Source of the DNA: Chthoniobacter sp.
Lineage (GTDB): Bacteria > Verrucomicrobiota > Verrucomicrobiia > Chthoniobacterales > Chthoniobacteraceae
Assembly: GCA_025352865.1 (NCBI GenBank)
Contig: JANXSB010000408.1
Location: 1 to 5,442, forward strand
DNA length: 5,442 nucleotides
Direction: 5' to 3'
In this document: positions 1 through 5,442 of the stretch, piece after piece
Layout: each line of letters starts with the position of its first letter
How positions within the stretch are numbered: position 1 is the stretch's first letter
Translations under genes and position numbers: made by a program
Notes under the pieces: generated by a model
Told to the model about the DNA's origin: nothing
The model's input: the letters and a program-made list of their open reading frames with translations, nothing else
Databases searched by the model: none

Positions 1-691
1 CGAGCACCGCGGCGGTGAGCGTGAGGAGCATGAGGCTGTCGAAATGCCCCGCGCCTGCGCAGGCGTACGCGACGGCGGGATTCCACGCGTACCACGCGGC
101 GGTGCGATGGCGGTCGGGGCCGCCGATCAGGGAGAGCAGGAGTTCGATGGTCGCGAGATCGGCGAGGACAAAGACGAGTTTGAAAACGATGGCCGATGCC
201 ATTTTTTGCGTGGCGACGGGAACAAGACTGGCGAGCGCGATGAAGATGAGTTCGGTCGCGGGCGGATAGATCGCCGCGGATTCGGGGTGGTTGATTTGCC
301 ACCAATCGTCATCGCGAAAATCCACCAGCTCGGTCGAGTCGGGACTTTCCACGTAGGGATTGAACCCGTGCTGCTGGATGCGCCCTTCCCACAGGTAGCG
401 CCACATGTCGTCGCCCGGCTCCATCGGCAGCAGCACGACCCGCAGGGCGATGGCGACGAACCAAAACAGCACCGCCTGATTTTGCGCGCGGCCTTTCGGA
501 AAAAAGCGCACCGCCGCGAGGAAGCACACGCCCGCGCCGAGCAGCATGCCGACGAGCCGTGCCGGATGGCCGGGAATGCCGAGGTCGCCGACCTCCAGCG
601 CACCGAAGAGCAGCGCGAATTCCGCGATGAGCGCGAAAAAAAACACGACAGGCCCGCGGCTCGCGCGCGGCGTTTCCGCGGGCGCATTCAC
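1..691 (-). CDS. GT-C type polytopic membrane glycosyltransferase (mannosyltransferase-like), 3' end outside window
   Basis: The first 230 residues are visible and the gene continues past the left edge. I chose the GTG at 691-689 because it overlaps the stop of the upstream gene as GTGA, and because this frame, unlike the Arg/Ser-rich neighbouring frame beginning at 687, gives a credible membrane protein. Hydrophobic segments lie at about residues 14-31, 45-63, 72-89, 143-160 and 164-190. Between them is a long loop with an acidic pair D94-D95 in the context EPGDDMWRYLWEGR, followed by GFNPY (109-113). Later there is W203-N-P and then GHFD (215-218). An acidic pair in the first large extracytoplasmic loop and a WNP...GHxD signature are typical of GT-C enzymes that use polyprenyl-phosphate sugars (GT87 / MptB-like mannosyltransferases). 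The likely role is transfer of a sugar on the outer face of the cytoplasmic membrane, coupled to the upstream glycosyltransferase. Donor and acceptor are unknown. The GT-C class is fairly secure, mannose specificity is not. Confidence 0.8.
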   Translation of the reverse strand, partial: MNAPAETPRASRGPVVFFFALIAEFALLFGALEVGDLGIPGHPARLVGMLLGAGVCFLAAVRFFPKGRAQNQAVLFWFVAIALRVVLLPMEPGDDMWRYLWEGRIQQHGFNPYVESPDSTELVDFRDDDWWQINHPESAAIYPPATELIFIALASLVPVATQKMASAIVFKLVFVLADLATIELLLSLIGGPDRHRTAAWYAWNPAVAYACAGAGHFDSLMLLTLTAAVL

Positions 692-3354
692 GCCTTGGGC
701 GCGGGCTTGCCCGCGGCGCCGAAGACGCGCATCAGGTCGCACTTTTGCGCGGCGGCGATGACCAGGTCGGCGACGCGCCGTTTCAACCGCCGCGCGCGCA
801 GATAAAGCCACACGACGATGAGCGCGTAGAGCACCCACCACGCGGCGTCGTGGTGTTTCGTAAAAGCGACGCGGTAGAGCAGCCCGGAGAGCAGCACGAA
901 ATTGAGCAAAATGGTCATCGCGACCGCCTGATAGTTGAGCCGCACGCGCGTCAGGCACTTCGGCCCGCCGTGGTATTCCGTGACCGTGCGGACGGCGATC
1001 GACCAGAACTGGTTGCCGTAAATCTGCATGTCCCAATCCTTCCAGCCGGTGTCCGCGGAGTAGCGCCAGCCTTCGTCTTCGAGCAGTTGGAAAATCTCCG
1101 TCAGCAATTGCTCGCGGCCTTTGCCCGTCTCATTCCACAGGTCGATTTTCGAGCTGCCGCCCTGGCGGCTCACGCGCGGGACATCCGCCTCGGGCTTGGC
1201 GATGACGGCGCGGGGCGTCTGCTTGTATTTCATCCAGGTGAAATAGCGCGCCCACCCGCGGCCGAGCGGCTGCATGAAGGCGAGAAACGCGACGAGCAGC
1301 CGCGCGCGGATGGTGTCGAACTTCGGCTCGATGCGCGCGTGGATCATGTAGCTCAGCGCGACGAGGAACGTGCCGAGAAACATCATCATCGGCACCATGC
1401 GGATTTTTTCCAGCGGCCACCCGAGCACCGCGATGAAGGCGGTGAGCACGACCCACTCGACGCTGCTCAAATAGGCTGCGAGTTCGCTTTGCGGCGTGGG
1501 ATAAATCGACTGGAACAAACCCTGCCCGAAGACGCCGTGATAGATGACGGGTTTGTTGAAGAGCCAGGTGAAACGCGGTGCGCCGTAGATCTGGCCTTTC
1601 CATTTCGCGGTGCCGGTCGGGCCGAAAAAAATGAGGTGCTTGAAGCGCAGCATCGACTCCGCTTCGCCGTAGCCTTCCTGCTGTGCGCGAAAGGCCTTGA
1701 GCGTGAAGCGGCGGTAGTGCCACACGATCGCGCTCGGCGAGAAAGCGATGACGCCGCCGTTGGTTTGCAAGCGCCAGCAAAAGTCCACGTCGTCGCCCGC
1801 CTTGCGATACTCCGTGTCGAATCCGCCGATGCTTTCATACGCCGCGCGGTGAAACGCCATGTTGCAGCCGGGGATGTGCTCGGCCACGACATCCGTGAGC
1901 AGCACATGGCTCGGCCCGCCGGGCGCGGCGCAGACCGCGGCCTGAATCCAATTGACCGCGGGTGGCGAAATGTTCGGCCCGCCCACGCCCACGTAATCGC
2001 CGCTGAGCAGCGTGCCGACCATGAAGTAAAGCCAGTCGGGATCGGCCATGCAGTCGCCGTCGGTGTAGGCGAAAATCTCGCCGCGCGCCGCGTGCGCGCC
2101 GGCATTGCGCGCGTAGCTCAGACCCATGTTCGGCTGCACGATGTGGATGAGCCCCGGCAGCTTTCCGCCGCCGTCATACACCTCCACGCGCGCCTCGTGA
2201 TGCTGTCCGCCGATGACCGCGCTTTCGTCTTTCACCACCGCCGGCACACGCGCGCGGCGCTCGTCGAGCCATTTGCTGACGAGCTTTTGCGTGTCGTCCT
2301 TTGAGCCGTCGTCCACGAGCACGATCTCGAAATCGGGATAGGTCACCTCGTCGAGCGAGCGCAGGCAGTCGCCGAGCGTCTGGCCGCCGTTGTAGCTGCA
2401 CACGATGACGCTGACCTTTGGATAACGCGGCAGCGCCACCCGCTGCGTCATCGAGCTTTCGCCGCGCAGAAATTCCTTGAGCGTGTGAAAGGCTTTCTTC
2501 GGCTGCCGCTCGCGCGTGACGAGGCCGAAGGCCCAGTCCGTGATGTCGTGCCCGCCGGTGAACCACTCATCCGTCCACGCGAAAAAGATCGTCCCCGCCG
2601 CGCCGCCGCGCACCACGCTTTCGAGATGCCATGCCAGCACGCTCGCCTGCTCGTCCTCGCCCTTGCGAATCGTATCCATGCCGAATTCCCCAAAGATCAG
2701 CGGCTTGTCCTCCGCCAGGTTTTGCAGCCGCGCGAGATACTTTTCAAAATCCCGCTGCCGCTCGAGATAGACGTTGTAGGAGACGAAATCGACATTGCCC
2801 GGCAGCAGGTATTCCGTCGGCGGATAGCTGGCAAAACTGTAGAGCGCCCGCGGGTCCGCCGCGCGGGCGATGCGGATGAGTTTCTCCACAAACTCGATGA
2901 CCCGCTGCGCGCCCAGCCAGCGCACGATCGCGAACGGAATCTCATTCCCCACGTAATAGCCAAAGACCGCCTCGTGCCCCGCGTTCTTCGCCACGCCCGC
3001 GCGGATCGTCTCCTCCACCTGCCGGCGGATTTCCCCGTTGTTCAGAAACTCGATGTGTTCCGCCCACGGGATCGAGATGAGCACGCGCAGCCGGAACTCC
3101 CGCGCGAGATCGAGGAACCATTTCGGCGGGACGTGGTAGATGCGCAGCAGATTGATCCCTATCTCCTGCATCAGCGCAAAATCGCGCTGCGCCTTCTCCG
3201 GGTCGCCCACGAAATCCCCCGCCGCATCCGGCGCGAACGGTCCGTAGGTCACGCCCTTGATGAACCACTTTTTGTCGCCCTCGAAAAAGAACTTCGCCCG
3301 CACGCGGATCGGCGCGAGCGGGGCGGTGGCGGTGGCGGGCTGGGCGTCTGGCAT
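688..3354 (-). CDS. Glycoside hydrolase (clan A TIM barrel) - family 2 glycosyltransferase fusion, membrane-anchored
   Basis: The protein has 888 residues. Residues 20-300 form a clan-A-type TIM barrel: FIKGVTYGPF (31-40), INLLRIY (67-73), a GNE motif with probable acid/base E138, and FGEFG with probable nucleophile E223. Both catalytic glutamates are present, so activity as a hydrolase or transglycosylase is plausible. Residues 312-580 are a GT2 domain: VSVIVCSYN, VDDGS (347-351), QPNMGLSYARN (407-417), TDGDCMAD (431-438, the DxD-like metal site), GGFD and AGDDVDFCWR (519-528, the catalytic-base region). About 30 extra residues separate VDDGS from QPN. Membrane segments lie near 634-648, 653-671, 811-829 and 836-853, with a soluble stretch of about 100 residues before the last pair. 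The start at 3354 is preferred because an in-frame extension to 3594 would run into the divergent cupin gene. AAGGA lies 14 bases upstream of the ATG, a rather long spacing. Proteobacterial NdvB enzymes (GH17 plus GT2, beta-1,3-glucan) are an architectural parallel. Inference: polymer synthesis plus trimming or branching in one polypeptide. Confidence 0.88.
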   Translation of the reverse strand: MPDAQPATATAPLAPIRVRAKFFFEGDKKWFIKGVTYGPFAPDAAGDFVGDPEKAQRDFALMQEIGINLLRIYHVPPKWFLDLAREFRLRVLISIPWAEHIEFLNNGEIRRQVEETIRAGVAKNAGHEAVFGYYVGNEIPFAIVRWLGAQRVIEFVEKLIRIARAADPRALYSFASYPPTEYLLPGNVDFVSYNVYLERQRDFEKYLARLQNLAEDKPLIFGEFGMDTIRKGEDEQASVLAWHLESVVRGGAAGTIFFAWTDEWFTGGHDITDWAFGLVTRERQPKKAFHTLKEFLRGESSMTQRVALPRYPKVSVIVCSYNGGQTLGDCLRSLDEVTYPDFEIVLVDDGSKDDTQKLVSKWLDERRARVPAVVKDESAVIGGQHHEARVEVYDGGGKLPGLIHIVQPNMGLSYARNAGAHAARGEIFAYTDGDCMADPDWLYFMVGTLLSGDYVGVGGPNISPPAVNWIQAAVCAAPGGPSHVLLTDVVAEHIPGCNMAFHRAAYESIGGFDTEYRKAGDDVDFCWRLQTNGGVIAFSPSAIVWHYRRFTLKAFRAQQEGYGEAESMLRFKHLIFFGPTGTAKWKGQIYGAPRFTWLFNKPVIYHGVFGQGLFQSIYPTPQSELAAYLSSVEWVVLTAFIAVLGWPLEKIRMVPMMMFLGTFLVALSYMIHARIEPKFDTIRARLLVAFLAFMQPLGRGWARYFTWMKYKQTPRAVIAKPEADVPRVSRQGGSSKIDLWNETGKGREQLLTEIFQLLEDEGWRYSADTGWKDWDMQIYGNQFWSIAVRTVTEYHGGPKCLTRVRLNYQAVAMTILLNFVLLSGLLYRVAFTKHHDAAWWVLYALIVVWLYLRARRLKRRVADLVIAAAQKCDLMRVFGAAGKPAPKA

Positions 3355-3418
3355 TTTGAAAAAGAGCGTCCTTCTTAATGCGCCGCCCCGCGCTCGGCAA
3401 GCCGTCGGCCAAAATGCT

Positions 3419-3447
3419 TTGACGCTCCCGCGGGGTGCTGGAATAAG
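3419..3447 (+). promoter_or_regulatory. Candidate sigma-70-like promoter for the cupin gene
   Basis: TTGACG (3419-3424) and AATAAG (3442-3447) are separated by exactly 17 bases, matching the -35 consensus at 5 of 6 and the -10 at 4 of 6 positions. Transcription would start near 3454, leaving a leader of only about seven bases before the ATG at 3461. No good Shine-Dalgarno is visible there, which fits a short-leader or leaderless message. The spacer contains the perfect palindrome CCCGCGGG (3427-3434), a possible operator half, although such words are common in GC-rich DNA. The opposite-strand promoter for the glycosyltransferase operon must lie in the same 106 bases. I see only a weak option there (TTGCCG, 17 bases, TAAGAA). 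Confidence 0.35.
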
Positions 3448-3460
3448 AACCGCCCATTCT

Positions 3461-4729
3461 ATGAACACCGTCCATTCCCTCAAGACCGTCAAAAAGAACG
3501 TCGGCAAAATCGTCGAGGCCGAACTCGAAGCCACCGGCGGGCTGCTGCGCCTCGCGCCCGCGTGGGTGCCGCGCAGCTTTCTCCAGCCGGGCAAGCGGCT
3601 GAAGCTGCACCCGGACGACCTCTACGCCTACGGCCTGAACCGCGGCGGCATCGACGAGCGCTGGTTTGCCTCGACCACGCCCGCGGCGAATGAAGGCCGC
3701 GTGCCGGACGAGGGCTACAGCTACGTGGTCGCGGGCGGCACGCGCTTCACCCTCGCGCAGGCGGTGGCGGAGTGCGGGGCCACGGTCATCGGTGAGAAGA
3801 TTTGGAAGAAGTATCAGCGCTGGCCGGTGTACTCGAAGTTCTTTGATAACATGGGCCCCATCCCGCACCACATGCACCAGTCGAAGAAACAGGCGGCGCT
3901 CGTGGGGCAGGAGGGCAAGCCGGAGTCCTATTACTTCCCGCCGCAGCATAATAACGTGGGGAATAACTTTCCTTACACCTTCATGGGTTTCGAGCCTGGC
4001 ACCACCAAGGCGCAGGTAAGGAAGACGCTGGAAGATTGGAACAAAGGTGACAATGGCATCCTCGACCTGTCCAAGGCCTACCGCCTGAAAGTCGGCAGCG
4101 GCTGGCTTATCGACCCCTGTATCCTCCACGCGCCCGGCTCGCTCTGCACTTATGAGCCGCAGTGGGGCAGCGATGTCTTTGGCATGTATCAGTCCCTCGT
4201 CGAGGGCCGCGAGGTGCCTTGGTCTTTGTTAGTAAAGGATATGCCCAAGTCGAAGCACAAGGACTTGGACTTCATCGTGGATCAACTGGACTGGGATAAG
4301 AACGTGGACCCTAAGTTCAAGGACAACCATTACCTCGAACCCGTCCCCGTCGCCGACACCCGCAGCGAGGGTTACGTGGATCGCTGGATCGTCTATGGCA
4401 AGGTCGATGGCGAGCAGCTTTTCACCGCCAAGGAACTGACCGTCGAGCCCGGCGCCGTCTGCACCATCCGGGACAAAGGCGCCTACGGCCTCATCTGCGT
4501 GCAAGGCCGCGGCGCGATCAACGGCCAGGCGCTCAACAGTCCGAAACTCATCCGCTTCCACGAACTGACCGAGGACGAGTTCTTCTGCACCGAGGACGGC
4601 GCGAAAGCCGGCGTCACCTTTGCCAATACCAGCGAGACCGAGCCCCTCGTCTGCCTGCGTTACTTTGGCCCCGAGGTGAACCCCGACGCCCCGGCGATGG
4701 GTGCCTACCGGAAGAATAAGTTCGACTGA
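3461..4729 (+). CDS. Cupin-fold protein resembling class I phosphomannose isomerase
   Basis: The protein has 422 residues and no signal peptide or membrane segment, so it is probably cytoplasmic. It has the layout of type I phosphomannose isomerase-like cupins. IPHHMHQ supplies H137-x-H139, GKPES supplies E155 (compare the GKTE motif of ManA-type enzymes), and ILHAPGSLC supplies H223. These could be the four metal ligands, with His replacing the usual Gln of the QxH pair. A second cupin half follows at about 320-400 (LTVEPGAVCTIRDKGAYGLICVQGRG), where metal ligands are not obvious. The start at 3461 is preferred over in-frame upstream codons because those would enter the divergent glycosyltransferase gene. 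From memory, highly similar uncharacterised proteins are widespread in Verrucomicrobiota and Planctomycetota. The likely role is a sugar or sugar-phosphate isomerase, or a sugar-binding cupin, perhaps feeding mannose-type precursors to the divergent operon. This functional link is inference. No strong terminator hairpin follows the stop. Confidence 0.88.
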   Translation: MNTVHSLKTVKKNVGKIVEAELEATGGLLRLAPAWVPRSFLQPGKRLKLHPDDLYAYGLNRGGIDERWFASTTPAANEGRVPDEGYSYVVAGGTRFTLAQAVAECGATVIGEKIWKKYQRWPVYSKFFDNMGPIPHHMHQSKKQAALVGQEGKPESYYFPPQHNNVGNNFPYTFMGFEPGTTKAQVRKTLEDWNKGDNGILDLSKAYRLKVGSGWLIDPCILHAPGSLCTYEPQWGSDVFGMYQSLVEGREVPWSLLVKDMPKSKHKDLDFIVDQLDWDKNVDPKFKDNHYLEPVPVADTRSEGYVDRWIVYGKVDGEQLFTAKELTVEPGAVCTIRDKGAYGLICVQGRGAINGQALNSPKLIRFHELTEDEFFCTEDGAKAGVTFANTSETEPLVCLRYFGPEVNPDAPAMGAYRKNKFD

Positions 4730-4765
4730 GCCGCAGGCTGGAGTGGCCGGCATGAGGGCAAAAAA

Positions 4766-4789
4766 GGGGTTGACGGGGGGAGGGTGGGG
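4766..4789 (+). other. Putative G-quadruplex motif downstream of the cupin gene
   Basis: Four runs of G (4766-4769, 4775-4780, 4782-4784, 4786-4789) are separated by loops of 5, 1 and 1 bases (TTGAC, A, T). This fits the classical G3+N1-7 pattern on the plus strand, 37 bases after the cupin stop, so it would lie in the cupin transcript's 3' region. Short single-base loops usually favour stable quadruplexes. Whether it forms is not shown by sequence alone. Confidence 0.5.
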
Positions 4790-4854
4790 CGTGTAGGACG
4801 TTGGGCGTGATTTTCCCCGGAGATAGTTTGGTTTGGTGCCGCCGCGCTTTGCGT

Positions 4855-4889
4855 GGGGCGGGGGTGTGTCTGGGGGTGGCGGGTGGGGG
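4855..4889 (+). other. Second putative G-quadruplex motif
   Basis: Five G runs occur on the same strand: 4855-4858, 4860-4864, 4872-4876, 4881-4883 and 4885-4889. They are separated by 1, 7, 4 and 1 bases, so more than one four-run combination satisfies the G3+N1-7 rule. The motif lies between the first G-rich block and the 21-bp repeat array. The rest of 4730-4919 shows no gene or clear terminator. Confidence 0.5.
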
Positions 4890-4919
4890 AAATGGTGTTG
4901 CGAACATCTCCGTGGGTGT

Positions 4920-4961
4920 GGCTCCCCACGCCGAGGGGCGGGCTCCTTTTTCAGAATGGGC
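4920..4961. repeat. Two decayed 21-bp units at the left flank of the tandem array
   Basis: Units 4920-4940 and 4941-4961 both begin GGCTCC, exactly 21 bases apart, and keep phase with the core array: the TTTTC at 4948-4952 is 21 bases before the TTTTC of the first core unit at 4969. The first of these carries CCCC-7 nt-GGGG (4924-4927 and 4935-4938), the same stem and 7-base loop layout as the central core units but with different bases. They look like older, diverged copies. Confidence 0.65.
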
Positions 4962-5141
4962 GCTCACCTTTTCGCGGAAGCGGCTCACCTTTTCGCGGAA
5001 GCGGCTCACCTTTTCGCGGAAGCGGCTCACCCAGACAAAGGGTGCGCTCACCCAGACGAAGGGTGCGCTCACCCAGACGAAGGGTGTGCTCACCCAGACG
5101 AAGGGTGTGCTCACCCAGACAAAGGGTGTGCTCACCCAGAC

Positions 5142-5161
5142 AAAAGGGGCACGCCCCTTTT
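5142..5161. repeat. Perfect inverted repeat at the unit 9/10 junction
   Basis: AAAAGGGGC (5142-5150) and GCCCCTTTT (5153-5161) are exact reverse complements around a 2-base centre, which folds as an 8-bp stem with a CACG tetraloop. On the plus strand the stem ends in a short run of four T. It could act as a weak intrinsic terminator, but it occupies the same register as the other repeat dyads and is better read as a variant of them. Confidence 0.75.
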
Positions 5162-5216
5162 CACGGATGCGGCTCACCTTTTCACGGATGGGGCTCACCT
5201 TTTCACGGATGGGGCT

Positions 5217-5245
5217 CACCTTTTCAAAAGGTGCGCTCACCTTTT
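5217..5245. repeat. Nested inverted repeats in units 13-14
   Basis: CACCTTTT (5217-5224), AAAAGGTG (5226-5233) and CACCTTTT (5238-5245) are successive perfectly complementary arms, separated by 1 and then 4 bases (C, CGCT). The middle arm can pair with either neighbour, so two mutually exclusive 8-bp hairpins are possible in DNA or in a transcript. Confidence 0.75.
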
Positions 5246-5255
5246 CGTTGAGGGA

Positions 5256-5316
5256 GGCCCGTTTTCCAGAGTAAAGCGCCATTTTCAGCCTGTCCGACCC
5301 CGTTTTCCCGCGACCA
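5256..5316. repeat. Probable decayed repeat units at the right flank
   Basis: TTTTC recurs at 5262, 5282 and 5303, that is 20, 20 and 21 bases after the TTTTC of the last core unit (5242). Each is preceded by a C-rich stretch, as in the core units. The GCTCACC word itself is lost. This suggests the array once extended to within about 30 bases of the start codon at 5347. Chance recurrence of TTTTC is not excluded. Confidence 0.4.
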
Positions 5317-5346
5317 ACCCACCACCCCTAGAAAGACCCCAAGACC

Positions 5347-5442
5347 ATGCCTACCCATAACTCCTACTTTCCACCCCGCGGCGGCGACCAGATACCTTGG
5401 TTGAAGAATTACCGCCAAAAGGTCGCCAATTACTTGGCGGCG
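5347..5442 (+). CDS. Start of an uncharacterised protein, 3' end outside window
   Basis: An ATG at 5347 opens a frame that stays open to the window edge (32 residues). It begins MPTHNSYFPPRGGDQIPWL and continues KNYRQKVANYLAA. From memory this resembles the N-terminus of short conserved hypothetical proteins common in Verrucomicrobiota and related phyla, with a pattern like FPxRxxDQIxWLxNFRxKL and sometimes C-terminal fibronectin-type modules. No function is established that I can name. GAAAG about 11 bases upstream could be a weak ribosome-binding site. Base composition drops in GC compared with the cupin gene. The 21-bp array lies immediately upstream, so the two may be inherited together. 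Confidence 0.6.
   Translation, partial: MPTHNSYFPPRGGDQIPWLKNYRQKVANYLAA

Larger units (their letters stand above)
4962..5255. repeat. Core 21-bp tandem repeat array, 14 units in four sequence classes
   Basis: GCTCACC begins at 4962, 4983, 5004, 5025, 5046, 5067, 5088, 5109, 5130, 5172, 5193, 5214 and 5235, strictly 21 bases apart except one 42-base step that contains a degenerate unit at 5151. Classes: units 1-3 continue TTTTCGCGGAAGCG. Units 4-8 continue CAGACRAAGGGTGY, and unit 9 is a variant of these. Units 10-12 carry TTTTCACGGATG. Units 13 and 14 are singletons (TTTTCAAAAGGTGC and TTTTCGTTGAGGGA). The array is unlike CRISPR because there are no spacers. Since 21 is a multiple of three and units lack stops, every frame on both strands stays open here (for example heptads VSRFREK and VSTPFVW on the minus strand, LTFSRKR and LTQTKGA on the plus). 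Those reading frames are therefore weak evidence for a protein. The position is directly upstream of the gene at 5347. A regulatory, structural or chromosome-organisation role is possible, and none is demonstrated. Confidence 0.95.

Noticed and set aside
127..687. 186-residue open frame on the minus strand beginning ATG at 687
   Set aside because: Arg/Ser/Cys-rich shadow. The overlapping frame from GTG 691 gives a clear GT-C membrane protein.
44..805. 253-residue plus-strand frame at the left edge
   Set aside because: Antisense to the GT-C gene and charged low-complexity, without motifs.
745..2304. 519-residue open frame on the plus strand
   Set aside because: Lies antisense to the well-supported GH-GT2 gene. 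Its composition (many His, Arg, Asp and Glu, no motifs) is typical of a GC-rich shadow frame.
3355..3594. N-terminal 80-residue extension of the GH-GT2 protein
   Set aside because: It would overlap the divergent cupin gene and its upstream region, and it has no recognisable domain. ATG at 3354 gives a natural start.
2942..4129. 395-residue open frame on the minus strand
   Set aside because: It is antisense to the cupin gene and then out of frame inside the GH-GT2 gene, and it has no coherent domain.
4730..4765. Intrinsic terminator after the cupin gene
   Set aside because: Only a weak GGCTG-GAG-TGGCC hairpin with wobble pairs, followed by A-rich and not T-rich sequence on the plus strand.
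4769..4798. Promoter TTGACG with a TAGGAC -10 box
   Set aside because: The -10 match is poor, the spacer is almost pure G, and no gene starts nearby. The TTGAC is better seen as a quadruplex loop.
4962..5255. CRISPR array
   Set aside because: Repeats are contiguous with no unique spacers, the 21-base unit is too short, and no cas genes are present.
4801..5360. Plus-strand low-complexity proteins of 130-175 residues across the array
   Set aside because: All frames are open because the unit is 21 bases without stops. The different frames conflict, and none has a supported start or a non-repeat domain.

Overview
This is a GC-rich chromosomal window (two genes on the minus strand, then two on the plus strand) with a bacterial gene style. 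I favour Verrucomicrobiota, probably near Opitutaceae. This rests on remembered resemblance of the cupin gene and of the short partial gene at the right edge to proteins from that group. It is inference, because no rRNA or other marker is present.

Left part (1-3354, minus strand): a two-gene envelope-polysaccharide operon. The first gene (3354 to 688) encodes an 888-residue fusion of an N-terminal TIM-barrel glycoside hydrolase, a family-2 glycosyltransferase and a C-terminal membrane region. The second gene (691 down past the left edge) overlaps it by four bases (GTGA). It encodes a multi-pass GT-C glycosyltransferase that starts with GTG and sits in a different frame from the obvious open frame on that strand. 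Together they look like a unit that builds a lipid-linked or exported glycan and remodels it.

Middle (3355-4729): a 106-base divergent intergenic region with one plausible sigma-70-like promoter, then a 422-residue cupin protein on the plus strand. The cupin has a metal-site pattern like type I phosphomannose isomerase (HxH, then GKxE, then a later His). A sugar-phosphate isomerase-like role supplying the divergent glycosyltransferases is attractive but unproven.

Right part (4730-5442): a 617-base stretch with no convincing complete gene. It holds two G-quadruplex-type motifs on the plus strand and then a 21-bp tandem array: 14 core units, with decayed units on both sides. Several unit junctions carry dyads whose arms change together (GGGTG/CACCC, AAAAGGTG/CACCTTTT, AAAAGGGG/CCCCTTTT), so the array appears to be built around pairing arms and not simply around repeated sequence. 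A new plus-strand gene begins at 5347 and runs off the window. The array lies directly upstream of that gene and is the most unusual element here.
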